From positions 1 to 6,635 of the forward strand of contig DAHZZC010000850.1 of the NCBI GenBank assembly GCA_027435495.1: 6,635 bases of DNA. The letters run 5' to 3'. Of this stretch, positions 1 through 6,269 are shown piece after piece (position 1 is the first letter of the stretch; every line of letters starts with the position of its first letter). Source of the DNA: Planctomycetales bacterium. Lineage in GTDB: Bacteria > Planctomycetota > Planctomycetia > Isosphaerales > Isosphaeraceae. The position numbers were made by a program, and so were the translations under genes. The notes below the pieces were generated by a model that saw nothing but the letters and a program-made list of their open reading frames with translations, searched no databases and was not told the origin of the DNA.

Positions 1-290
1 TGATCTTCGACGAGCCGACGTCGGGTCTCGATGTGCTGGTGGCGCGGGCGGTCTTGCAGAAGATCCTGGAGCTGCGCGAGCTTGGCAAAACGATCGTCTT
101 TTCCACCCACTCGATGCACGAGGTGGAAAAACTTTGCTCGCGGGTCGCGATCATCTACAAGGGCCGGCTTCAGGCCGAGGGGACGCCCACCGGGCTTCTC
201 GAACAGTTTGACCAGCCCGATCTGGAGGAGCTATTCTTCTTCCTGGTTGAGCGTGTCGAGGCCGGAAAGACCGGCGCCGGGATGAGCTGA
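1..290 (+). CDS. ABC transporter ATP-binding protein, C-terminal part (NatA-like)
   Basis: This is the last 95 residues of an ABC ATPase whose 5' part lies outside the window; the reading frame begins at base 3. It opens inside Walker B with IFDEPTSGLD, which includes the catalytic Glu and the D-loop. The switch histidine follows about 26 residues later in FSTHSMHEVEKLC. The segment VAIIYKGRLQAEGTP is typical of the end of NatA/CcmA-type ATPases that energise ABC-2 exporters. The short tail ends with a Glu/Phe-rich helix (LEELFFFLVERVEAG). The Walker A and signature motifs are not visible because they are upstream. The permease begins 34 bases downstream on the same strand, so the two almost certainly form one transporter, with this subunit hydrolysing ATP on the cytoplasmic face. 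The substrate cannot be read from this fragment. Confidence 0.95.
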   Translation, partial: IFDEPTSGLDVLVARAVLQKILELRELGKTIVFSTHSMHEVEKLCSRVAIIYKGRLQAEGTPTGLLEQFDQPDLEELFFFLVERVEAGKTGAGMS

Positions 291-324
291 TCCCGCTTGG
301 AAAACTTATCGAACGGGACACCCG

Positions 325-2556
325 ATGCGCTGGTCGAATGTCGCTGTCATCTTTCGCCGCGAGGTCCGCGACCAGGTCCGCGATCGCCGGACGCTGTTCA
401 TGATCTTTGTGCTGCCGATTCTGCTATATCCGCTGCTCGGGTATGCGACGGTGCAGTTTGCGGCGGCGCTGGAGCAGAAGCCGAGGACGGTGGTGGTGGT
501 TGGGGCCGAGCATCTGCCGGCGAGCCCTCCTCTGCTGAACCGGGAGCGCAACGGGTTCGACGCCTCGCTGTTCGACACCGAGGCCGAGGCCGGTCGGATG
601 GTCGTCCGGCTGGAGCCGGAGAATGGTCCCTGGGGCGATGCGCGGGTCCGGCTGGAGCTGATCCACCGGGGCGCTGCGTCCGCGGTGATGATTGTTCCGC
701 GCGACCTGGCGGATCGGGTTCGTGGCGAGGGGGAGGTCGAGATTCCGACGGCGTACAACAGCGTCGACGAGCCGAGCCAGATCACCAATCTCCGGCTCAA
801 GGAACTGCTGGAGCGGTGGCGGAATCGGATTGTCCAGGCGAGGCTGAAGCGGGACAAAAAGCCGGCGAGTTACGCCGAGCCGATCCGGATCCGGTCGGAG
901 GACGCGGCGACGCCGAGCGAGGTGGGCAGTAGCGTCTGGAGCCGGTTGTTCCCGTTCCTGCTGGTGGTGATGGCGTTGACCGGGGCGTTCTACCCGGCCA
1001 TCGACCTTTGCGCCGGTGAGAAGGAGCGAGGGACGATGGAGACCCTATTGATCAGTCCGGCGAGCCGGTCGGAGATTGTCGTCGGCAAGTTTCTGACGGT
1101 GGTTCTGGCGAGCGTTTTGACGGCGGTGCTCAACCTGGTGAGCATGGGGCTGACCGGCTGGCAGATGGCGCAGCAGGTGGGCGGGGCGATGCCGACTCCG
1201 GCGGCGCGTCGGGCGGCCGGCGCGGCCGCGACCCACGTCCTGGCGGCTCCGACGCTTCAGGCGACGGCCTGGATGCTCGTTTTGCTGATTCCCCTGGCGG
1301 CCTTCTTCGGCGCCGTCAGCCTGGCGATGGCCGTGCTGGCGCGGAGCATGAAGGAGGGGCAGTATTACATGACGCCGCTGTATCTCGTCAGCCTGCCGCT
1401 GGTCTTCCTCTCGATGGCGCCGGAGATTGAGCTCGACCTGTTTTACAGCCTGGTGCCGATCACCGGCGTGGCGCTTTTGCTCCGAGCGTTGATCCTTGGG
1501 AATTACGACGTCGCGTTTCGCTACTTCCTGCCCGTCCTGCTGCCGATGCTTGTCTACGCGGCGGTGGCGCTTCGATGGGCCGTCGACCAGTTTCAGCGTG
1601 AGGATGTTTTGTTCCGAGAGGCCGAGCGGTTCAGCCTGGGAATCTGGCTCCGCCACCTCTACCGGGATCGCGAGCCGACCCCCACCGGAGCCCAGGCTCT
1701 ACTCTGTTTCGCGGTGATTCAGTCGGCCTCGTGGTTCATGTTGCAGTATCTCACATTGACCGTCGCCGCGACGGGTCTTTCGGCGGTGGCGATGGGGCAG
1801 CTCTTCATCCTGATCCCGCCGGTGCTGATGACCCTCGTGCTGACCTCGTCGCCCGGTCGGACGCTCCGCCTGAAGTGGCCGCGTGCTCGCGACCTGGCGA
1901 TCGGGATCGTGCTGGCGATCACGCTCAATCCCCTGGTCAACGAGCTGCAACCGTACGTCGAGCGGCTCTTCCCGATCAGCCCGACGATTCGAGCGGCGCT
2001 CGGGCAGATGATGGGGAAGTCGATGGAGCTTGGGCCGTCGCTCCTGGTCTTCGCGCTCTTGCCGGCGATCTGCGAGGAGTTCGCGTTCCGGGGGTTCATC
2101 CTCTCGGGACTGGAGCGGCAGCATCGCACGCGGTCGGCGATCCTGCTTTCCGCGCTAATGTTTGGATTTCTGCACGTTCTGATGAGTTTGTATCAGCAGC
2201 TTTTTAATGCGACATTGCTGGGGATTGTGCTGGGTCTGATGGCGGTCCGAACGCGGAGCATCTGGCCGGGGATTGCGTTCCACTTCCTGAACAATGCGAT
2301 CGGTGTGGGGCGTGGTTTTGTTCTGGAGCGGGCTGGGGATGCGGCCTGGGTCGGTTGGATCTATCGGAGCCCGGTTGAAGGGCTATATCATGGGGCCTGG
2401 GTCGCGCTTGGCGCGTCGGTATCGTGCGGGCTGCTGTATCTCCTCTGGAAGCGATGGCCGGGCCCGATCGGCGAGGCTGACGCGGGCGGCGGCTCGTGGC
2501 CGCTCGAGGCGATCGAGCCGGGATGTGCGAAGGCTTCTCACCCCGATCGGGGATGA
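325..2556 (+). CDS. ABC-2 (NatB-like) permease fused to CPBP intramembrane protease
   Basis: A 743-residue polytopic membrane protein with two parts. Residues 1-420 look like a NatB/ABC-2 permease: TM1 at about 22-44, a large extracytoplasmic domain at about 45-205, then helices near 206-226, 258-276, 313-337, 348-366, 372-390 and 400-418. The cytoplasmic loop GEKERGTMETLLISPASR (231-248) is the hallmark of NatB-type permeases. Residues of about 455-710 form a CPBP (CAAX protease/bacteriocin-processing, Rce1-like) domain. Its three motifs are all present: EEFAFRG (E584, E585, R589), FGFLH (H617) and HFLNN (H653, N657). All expected catalytic or metal-associated residues are therefore intact, suggesting an active glutamate-type intramembrane protease. 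The ATG at 325 has only a weak ribosome-binding site but gives a normal NatB N terminus (VAVIFRREVRDQVRDRRTLF). The fusion has, to my recollection, been seen before in planctomycetes. Its substrate and the protease target are unknown; Na+ export, as for Bacillus NatAB, is only an analogy. Confidence 0.93.
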   Translation: MRWSNVAVIFRREVRDQVRDRRTLFMIFVLPILLYPLLGYATVQFAAALEQKPRTVVVVGAEHLPASPPLLNRERNGFDASLFDTEAEAGRMVVRLEPENGPWGDARVRLELIHRGAASAVMIVPRDLADRVRGEGEVEIPTAYNSVDEPSQITNLRLKELLERWRNRIVQARLKRDKKPASYAEPIRIRSEDAATPSEVGSSVWSRLFPFLLVVMALTGAFYPAIDLCAGEKERGTMETLLISPASRSEIVVGKFLTVVLASVLTAVLNLVSMGLTGWQMAQQVGGAMPTPAARRAAGAAATHVLAAPTLQATAWMLVLLIPLAAFFGAVSLAMAVLARSMKEGQYYMTPLYLVSLPLVFLSMAPEIELDLFYSLVPITGVALLLRALILGNYDVAFRYFLPVLLPMLVYAAVALRWAVDQFQREDVLFREAERFSLGIWLRHLYRDREPTPTGAQALLCFAVIQSASWFMLQYLTLTVAATGLSAVAMGQLFILIPPVLMTLVLTSSPGRTLRLKWPRARDLAIGIVLAITLNPLVNELQPYVERLFPISPTIRAALGQMMGKSMELGPSLLVFALLPAICEEFAFRGFILSGLERQHRTRSAILLSALMFGFLHVLMSLYQQLFNATLLGIVLGLMAVRTRSIWPGIAFHFLNNAIGVGRGFVLERAGDAAWVGWIYRSPVEGLYHGAWVALGASVSCGLLYLLWKRWPGPIGEADAGGGSWPLEAIEPGCAKASHPDRG
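2541..2552 (+). promoter_or_regulatory. Palindrome over the amidohydrolase ribosome-binding region
   Basis: CCCCGATCGGGG is a perfect 12-base palindrome at the very end of the permease gene, 11 bases before the amidohydrolase ATG at 2564. The only purine-rich stretch ahead of that ATG that could act as a Shine-Dalgarno element is the GGGG half plus the following GA. In mRNA a four-pair CCCC/GGGG stem with a GATC loop could cover it until ribosomes translating the permease pass. This would be a simple coupling device. The regulatory role is inferred, and a 12-base palindrome can arise by chance in GC-rich DNA. Confidence 0.25.
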
Positions 2557-2563
2557 CTCCAGG

Positions 2564-3829
2564 ATGAGGCGCGACACGCTGACCGTCCGGGCCCGGCATA
2601 TTCTGCCGGTCGAGGGCGCACCGATTGAGGACGGTTGCCTGACCATTCAGGGGCCGAGGATCGGATGGCTCGGACCGGCCGCCGATCGAGCCGCCGACAT
2701 CGACCTGGGCAATGTCGCGATTGTTCCGGGATTCGTGAACGCCCACACGCATCTCGAATTATCGAGCCTCTCCGACGAGGCCCCGACGATCCGTGTCGAG
2801 GACGAGCTGGCCTGGCTTCGCCGCGTGATCGGCCAGCGTCGCGGCTCGAGTGACGCGACTTACCGGGTGACGGCGGCGGAGAACGTTCGGTCGTCGATCG
2901 CGGCCGGAACGACCCTTCTGGCCGACTCCACCACGGCTGGCCTGAGCTGGGGACCGATCTCCGGGGCACCGATTCGGGCGGTTGTCTTCGCCGAGGTCAT
3001 CGGCCTGCGCAGGGATCGCGGTCTGATGACGGACGCCGCTGCCTGGGAGTGGCTCAAAACGGTCCGTCCCGAGGCACAGGTCGCGGCCTGCTCGCGGGTC
3101 GGGCTGAGCCCGCACGCGCCTTATAGCACCTCGGGATGGCTGTATCACAAGGCCGTTTCGAGCCGGTTCCCGTTGATGACCCACCTCGCCGAGATGCCCG
3201 AGGAACTCGAACTGCTCGAAACCCGCGAGGGGCCGATGCGCGCGTTCCTCGAGGAGATTGGTGCCTGGGACGACGAATGGGAGCCGATCGGTCCTCGCCC
3301 CTCGGATTACGTCCGGCGCGGGGAGCTTCGCAATGCCGACTGGCTGATCGCGCATGGCACCTACATCGATCCCGAAGACTTCTGGCAATTCCGTCCCGAA
3401 GCGGCCCCCGATAACAAGCGGGTCGCGATTGCCTTCTGTCCGAGGACGCACGCCCGGTTCGGCCACAAGGCCCATCCGTACCGGCAGCTTCTGGAGCGTG
3501 GGGCGATCGTCTGCCTGGGAACGGACAGTCTGGCCTCGGCCGAGACGCTGGGCATCCTCGACGAGATGCGGTTCCTCCACGGTCGCGACGAATCGCTCTC
3601 GGGCGAGCTGCTCCTGACGATGGCGACCCTCTTCGGCGCCTGGGCGCTCCGCGCCGAGACGAGCACAGGGAGCCTCAAGGTGGGGAAGTCGGCCGACCTC
3701 GCCGTGATCGACCTGCCCGACCGCGACGACGCCGACCCCTATCGATTGCTTCTCGAATCCGATCGGCCCGTCGCCGCGACCGTGTTCGAAGGGGATTTCG
3801 TGGTCGGACGATGGATGAACGTGGTTTGA
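2564..3829 (+). CDS. Amidohydrolase, aminodeoxyfutalosine deaminase-like
   Basis: A 421-residue member of the amidohydrolase superfamily (metal-dependent hydrolases of the ATZ/TRZ and deaminase branch). The metal and catalytic set is complete: HTH in NAHTHLELS (H61, H63), H184 in SPHAPYS, H207 in MTHLAE, H264 in LIAHGTY and D321 in LGTDSLAS. FCPRTHARFGH (291-301) precedes the final Asp. The N-terminal strand region and the C-terminal segment GSLKVGKSADLAVIDL (369-384) make the usual composite beta-sandwich. HTHLELS plus the CPRTH/FGH and GTDSLAS motifs most resemble aminodeoxyfutalosine deaminases (MqnX-type, futalosine menaquinone pathway: aminodeoxyfutalosine to futalosine plus ammonia). 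However, substrate is hard to assign in this family. I chose ATG 2564 because the frame stays open far upstream only inside the permease gene, and 2564 gives a normal family N terminus. It starts 7 bases after the permease stop, so it is likely in the same operon. Confidence 0.85.
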   Translation: MRRDTLTVRARHILPVEGAPIEDGCLTIQGPRIGWLGPAADRAADIDLGNVAIVPGFVNAHTHLELSSLSDEAPTIRVEDELAWLRRVIGQRRGSSDATYRVTAAENVRSSIAAGTTLLADSTTAGLSWGPISGAPIRAVVFAEVIGLRRDRGLMTDAAAWEWLKTVRPEAQVAACSRVGLSPHAPYSTSGWLYHKAVSSRFPLMTHLAEMPEELELLETREGPMRAFLEEIGAWDDEWEPIGPRPSDYVRRGELRNADWLIAHGTYIDPEDFWQFRPEAAPDNKRVAIAFCPRTHARFGHKAHPYRQLLERGAIVCLGTDSLASAETLGILDEMRFLHGRDESLSGELLLTMATLFGAWALRAETSTGSLKVGKSADLAVIDLPDRDDADPYRLLLESDRPVAATVFEGDFVVGRWMNVV

Positions 3830-3841
3830 GCGCGGGAGCGA

Positions 3842-4930
3842 TCAGGCGTCCGGACCCGGCGGGTCGATGACCTCGAAGGGTGTGCCGTCGTTCAACTGCC
3901 TCAGCCCGAGGTAAACCATCGTCGCGGCCGTCCAGAAGTAGCTGTAAACCCAGGCGTGCGCCACCAGCCGGACCGCTTCCAGCCAGAATCGGTGAGCGCC
4001 GGTCGCGAGGCTCTCCGCCTGGTTTTGCTCGATCGCGAAGAGGTCCACGATTCGATGGGAGGGGCCGTCGAGCGCGAGACTCCAGGCTGAGAATCGGAAG
4101 ACGGCCGCGGTCAGGAGGTCGACGACGAGGAGCCCGACCACCCCCGCCGCGGCAGCGATCGCGAGCCCGACGACCAACATCACCAGCCTTTGATTGAGAT
4201 AGCTATACGTTCGGCTGAAGGCATCCAGCGCATTGTCGGCGCCGGTGGCGATTGCGGCGGGGAAGATGCCCCATCCGGTGAGAACCGAGGCGGCGAACAG
4301 GGCCATGACCAGTCCGCAGAGCAGGGGGAGGAACAGCAGAATCCCGGCGATGAGATCGCCGCCCGGAACCCGGTAGAGCCATCCGATCGCGAGGCCTGGC
4401 AGGGTCAACAGGGCGATCCCGGCCATCGGATAGATCGTTGCGAAGATCATCGACGGGCTGGCGTCCCTGGCGAAGCGGACCGCCTCGCCGATTTTGCCGA
4501 TCCGCGACTGGGCTACCTGGATCGCGGCGAGCCGGGCGATCGCGAGGCTGATCGGTCCCCAAACGACCACCAGCCAGGCGATGGCGAGCAGGGCATGGGC
4601 CATCGTCAACCAGCCGCTTGACGGATGAAAGAACGTGGACATGGGCTGGGCGAAATCGCGAAAGGGCTCGCCGAGCCGACCGAGAATGAGGTCGCGCCAG
4701 TCGTCGGAGAGGACGACCCGTCCGAGCGATGGAGTTGGTCCGATCTGGGGCGTCACGTCGGCCGAATCCGGGAAGAGGCGATCGAGAGTCGACCAGCCGA
4801 GCCAAAGGAGTATCAGGCCGAGCGTCGCCAGCGCGAGCTTGCGGACGTCGAACGCCATTCGGACGGCGGCCAGGATCCGAAGGAACGGCCAGGGGCGGGT
4901 CGGGGGTGTTTCCGGTGGGTCTACGCTCAT
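3842..4930 (-). CDS. Polytopic membrane protein of unknown function
   Basis: I do not recognise a named family in this 362-residue protein. About six hydrophobic segments are visible: residues 31-47, 110-133, 163-186, 192-216, 249-272 and 316-343. A soluble stretch of about 60 residues lies between the first two (PDSADVTPQIGP... to PSSGWLT). Other recognisable points are RFARDASPSM (152-161) before TM3, and the polar segment DNALDAFSRTYSYLNQR (232-248) just before TM5, which looks conserved in character and could be functional. No catalytic motif, signal peptide or nucleotide-binding motif is seen. Its ATG overlaps the manA stop as ATGA, and no Shine-Dalgarno sequence precedes it, so translation is probably coupled to manA. 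The stop codon lies 12 bases from that of the converging amidohydrolase gene. A transport or envelope-scaffold role is possible but unsupported. The call as a real gene is firm because of the overlap and the coherent membrane topology. Confidence 0.85.
   Translation of the reverse strand: MSVDPPETPPTRPWPFLRILAAVRMAFDVRKLALATLGLILLWLGWSTLDRLFPDSADVTPQIGPTPSLGRVVLSDDWRDLILGRLGEPFRDFAQPMSTFFHPSSGWLTMAHALLAIAWLVVVWGPISLAIARLAAIQVAQSRIGKIGEAVRFARDASPSMIFATIYPMAGIALLTLPGLAIGWLYRVPGGDLIAGILLFLPLLCGLVMALFAASVLTGWGIFPAAIATGADNALDAFSRTYSYLNQRLVMLVVGLAIAAAAGVVGLLVVDLLTAAVFRFSAWSLALDGPSHRIVDLFAIEQNQAESLATGAHRFWLEAVRLVAHAWVYSYFWTAATMVYLGLRQLNDGTPFEVIDPPGPDA
4927..4930 (-). promoter_or_regulatory. ATGA stop/start overlap coupling manA to the membrane protein
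   Basis: On the minus strand the bases ATGA hold both the membrane protein's start (ATG) and manA's stop (TGA). The 20 bases upstream contain no purine-rich ribosome-binding site. Reinitiation by ribosomes ending manA is therefore the likely way the second gene is translated, which would tie the amounts of the two proteins together. The overlap is seen directly; the coupling is an inference. Confidence 0.8.
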
Positions 4931-5928
4931 GGAACGACACAGGTCAGGACGACCGCCCCTTGCTCCGAGAAGACCTGGCAGGCACCGACCGAGGCAGGCA
5001 AGAGGATGGTCTCGCCCGCGTCGAGTTCGTACGACTCGTCGTGGTCGACGATGGTGGCCTTCCCCTGCATTCCGATCAGGATCGTGAATCGATCGGTCTG
5101 GCCGACGTCGAAGCCATCCCAGGCGTCGGTGGGATGGAGCCGCATTCGCTCGCAGGCGAAGTAGCGCGAGGCCGCGAGCCGCTCGCGGGTCCCGCAGGCG
5201 CGCGATTCGAGGACGACGGGGTCCATCGGATGGACCGGACCGAGGGCGAAGTTGGTGGATTCCATCGCCTGGTCGATGTGGAGGGCTCTCGGCTGGCCGT
5301 CGGGTCCGAGGCGGTTCCAGTCGAAGACGCGGAAGGTGGCGTCGGACATCTGCTGGATCTCGGCGAGCATCACCCCCGCGCCGATCGCGTGGACCGTTCC
5401 GGCCTCGATGAGGATCGCATCGCCGGGGCGGGCCTCGAAACGGTGCAGCAGCGGTTCCACCTCGCCCGAGGCAATCGCCCGGCGGAACTCGTCCGGGCCG
5501 ACACCGGCCCTCAGTCCCGCGTAGATCACGCTTTCCGGCTCGGCCGCGAGGACGATCCAGGTCTCGGTCTTGCCGTTGTCGTTGGCGAGGCGGCGGCCCC
5601 TGGCATCGTCGGGGTGGACCTGGACCGAGAGGTCCTGGTTCGCGTCGATAAACTTCACCAGAAGGGGGAACTGATCGAGATTCGCGAGCGCTGGGCCGAG
5701 AAGCTCGGCGGGGCGGGCGCGGATCAGGTCGCGGAGGGACGTCCCGTCGAGAGCACCGCCACGGACGAGGCTGACCTGATCCTGGTAGTCGGAGAGCTCC
5801 CAGGACTCCGCGTAATCGGCCTCGCTGCCGATCGGCTTGCCCAGGACGGTCCCCAGCCGTCGGCCTCCCCAGATCAGTCGGCGGAGGATCGGCTCAAAGC
5901 GCAGCGGGTAGAGTCGTGGATCCGGCAT
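4927..5928 (-). CDS. manA: Mannose-6-phosphate isomerase, class I
   Basis: A 333-residue cytosolic zinc enzyme that interconverts mannose-6-phosphate and fructose-6-phosphate, linking glycolysis to GDP-mannose and sugar polymer synthesis. The length fits the short Bacillus-type class I isomerases. Motifs in order are ESWELSD (41-47), FPLLVKFIDANQDLSVQVHPDD (87-108; metal ligands Q103 and H105), GKTETW (119-124; E122), AGTVHAIGAG (176-185; H180) and SDATFRVFDWNR (195-206; R200 as the likely catalytic arginine). The C-terminal half forms a second cupin-like domain (FTILIGMQGKATI to ETILLPAS). The N terminus LRFEPILRRLIWGGRRL matches the family, supporting the ATG at 5928; only a weak GAG element precedes it. 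It is the first gene of a two-gene minus-strand operon with the membrane protein. All key residues are intact. Confidence 0.95.
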   Translation of the reverse strand: MPDPRLYPLRFEPILRRLIWGGRRLGTVLGKPIGSEADYAESWELSDYQDQVSLVRGGALDGTSLRDLIRARPAELLGPALANLDQFPLLVKFIDANQDLSVQVHPDDARGRRLANDNGKTETWIVLAAEPESVIYAGLRAGVGPDEFRRAIASGEVEPLLHRFEARPGDAILIEAGTVHAIGAGVMLAEIQQMSDATFRVFDWNRLGPDGQPRALHIDQAMESTNFALGPVHPMDPVVLESRACGTRERLAASRYFACERMRLHPTDAWDGFDVGQTDRFTILIGMQGKATIVDHDESYELDAGETILLPASVGACQVFSEQGAVVLTCVVP

Positions 5929-5971
5929 GGCTCTCGGGTCGGCTGAAGGTACGTCGCCGGTCCGCGGTTCG

Positions 5972-5990
5972 GTCGTCCCTCGCGGACGAC
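5972..5990 (-). repeat. Perfect 7-base inverted repeat in the manA leader
   Basis: GTCGTCC, a five-base spacer (CTCGC), then GGACGAC. It lies 44 bases upstream of the manA start, between that start and the candidate promoter at 6010-6039. In RNA it would make a stable small hairpin in the manA leader; in DNA it could be a dimer-binding operator. There is no T-run after it in either direction, so it is not an obvious intrinsic terminator. Function is unknown. Confidence 0.4.
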
Positions 5991-6009
5991 GTTCCCGGGC
6001 GGGTGATTC

Positions 6010-6039
6010 GTTGTAACGTCCAGGCTTGGGGCGTGTCCA
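6010..6039 (-). promoter_or_regulatory. Weak candidate sigma-70 promoter for manA
   Basis: Read on the minus strand: TGGACA at 6039-6034 (5 of 6 matches to the -35 consensus), an 18-base spacer, then TACAAC at 6015-6010 (4 of 6 matches to the -10). Transcription would begin near 6003, giving a leader of about 75 bases that includes the 5972-5990 hairpin. The position is sensible but the match is modest. Confidence 0.3.
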
Positions 6040-6045
6040 TCCGGG

Positions 6046-6057
6046 ATCGGCGCCGAT
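6046..6057. repeat. 12-base perfect palindrome between divergent promoters
   Basis: ATCGGCGCCGAT sits between the leftward candidate -35 (6034-6039) and the rightward -35 (6072-6077). This is a place where a repressor or activator could act on both genes. The symmetry does not extend further outward, and such a palindrome is not rare by chance at this base composition, so the operator role is speculative. Confidence 0.25.
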
Positions 6058-6071
6058 TCGGACGCGCGGCG

Positions 6072-6101
6072 TTGACTTCGCGGTGGCGGCGGTCCTATGA
6101 T
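6072..6101 (+). promoter_or_regulatory. Near-consensus sigma-70 promoter for tatC
   Basis: TTGACT at 6072-6077 (5 of 6 matches to -35), an 18-base GC-rich spacer, then TATGAT at 6096-6101 (5 of 6 matches to -10). The -10 stands out as AT-rich in otherwise GC-rich sequence. The predicted start of transcription is near 6108, giving a leader of about 87 or 162 bases depending on which tatC ATG is used. This is the best promoter match I found in the window. Confidence 0.65.
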
Positions 6102-6120
6102 CGTGGATACAGGAACGCCC

Positions 6121-6157
6121 CCGCGCGCCCGGCCGTCCCGGCGAGGCCGGCCCGCGG
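6121..6157 (+). other. GC-rich hairpin in the tatC 5' leader
   Basis: CCGCG (6121-6125) pairs with CGCGG (6153-6157), and CCGGCC (6129-6134) pairs with GGCCGG (6145-6150). They are separated by a small internal loop (CGC opposite CC), and the terminal loop has 10 bases. The 11 mostly GC pairs start about 13 bases after the predicted transcription start. No T-run follows, so it is not a standard terminator. It may stabilise the 5' end or influence translation. The pairing is seen directly; the role is inferred. Confidence 0.5.
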
Positions 6158-6269
6158 AGCTGCCAGAAAAGGGTTCCGGCCTCGGGACTGGCCGATGCAA
6201 CCCGCGTCTCCTCCGAATCTCGCCGTTCCGGCGACTTCCATCCCGGCCCGTTCGGATGGTCTTCCTCAG

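Larger units (their letters stand above)
5929..6269. other. Divergent intergenic region between manA and tatC
   Basis: These 341 bases separate the divergent manA and tatC starts. I see no convincing protein gene; short open frames here have codon patterns of random GC-rich DNA. The region holds a strong rightward promoter candidate, a weak leftward one, a GC-rich hairpin in the tatC leader and two perfect inverted repeats, all listed separately. An in-frame ATG at 6195 could extend tatC into it. Confidence 0.75.

Noticed and set aside
297..932. A 211-residue open frame overlapping the start of the permease
   Set aside because: Wrong-frame reading of the permease; Gly/Ala/Arg-rich with no membrane segments or motifs.
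2294..2563. Upstream extension of the amidohydrolase frame by 90 residues
   Set aside because: It overlaps the CPBP end of the permease and encodes an Arg/Ser/Gly-rich sequence unlike any amidohydrolase N terminus; the family-like sequence begins at 2564.
2759..3580. A 273-residue open frame on the - strand opposite the amidohydrolase
   Set aside because: It is a shadow of a gene with a full metal-binding motif set; no motif or sensible composition of its own.
3853..3865. GACCC-GGC-GGGTC as an intrinsic terminator
   Set aside because: Only five pairs, within a coding region, and no T-run on either strand.
4729..5946. A 405-residue open frame on the + strand opposite manA
   Set aside because: It is antisense to manA, which has all its active-site motifs. 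Its Gly/Asp/Val/Arg-rich content is typical of the non-coding strand of GC-rich genes and it has no recognisable domain.
6121..6157. Leader hairpin as a terminator or known riboswitch
   Set aside because: No T-run follows and I recognise no conserved riboswitch core.
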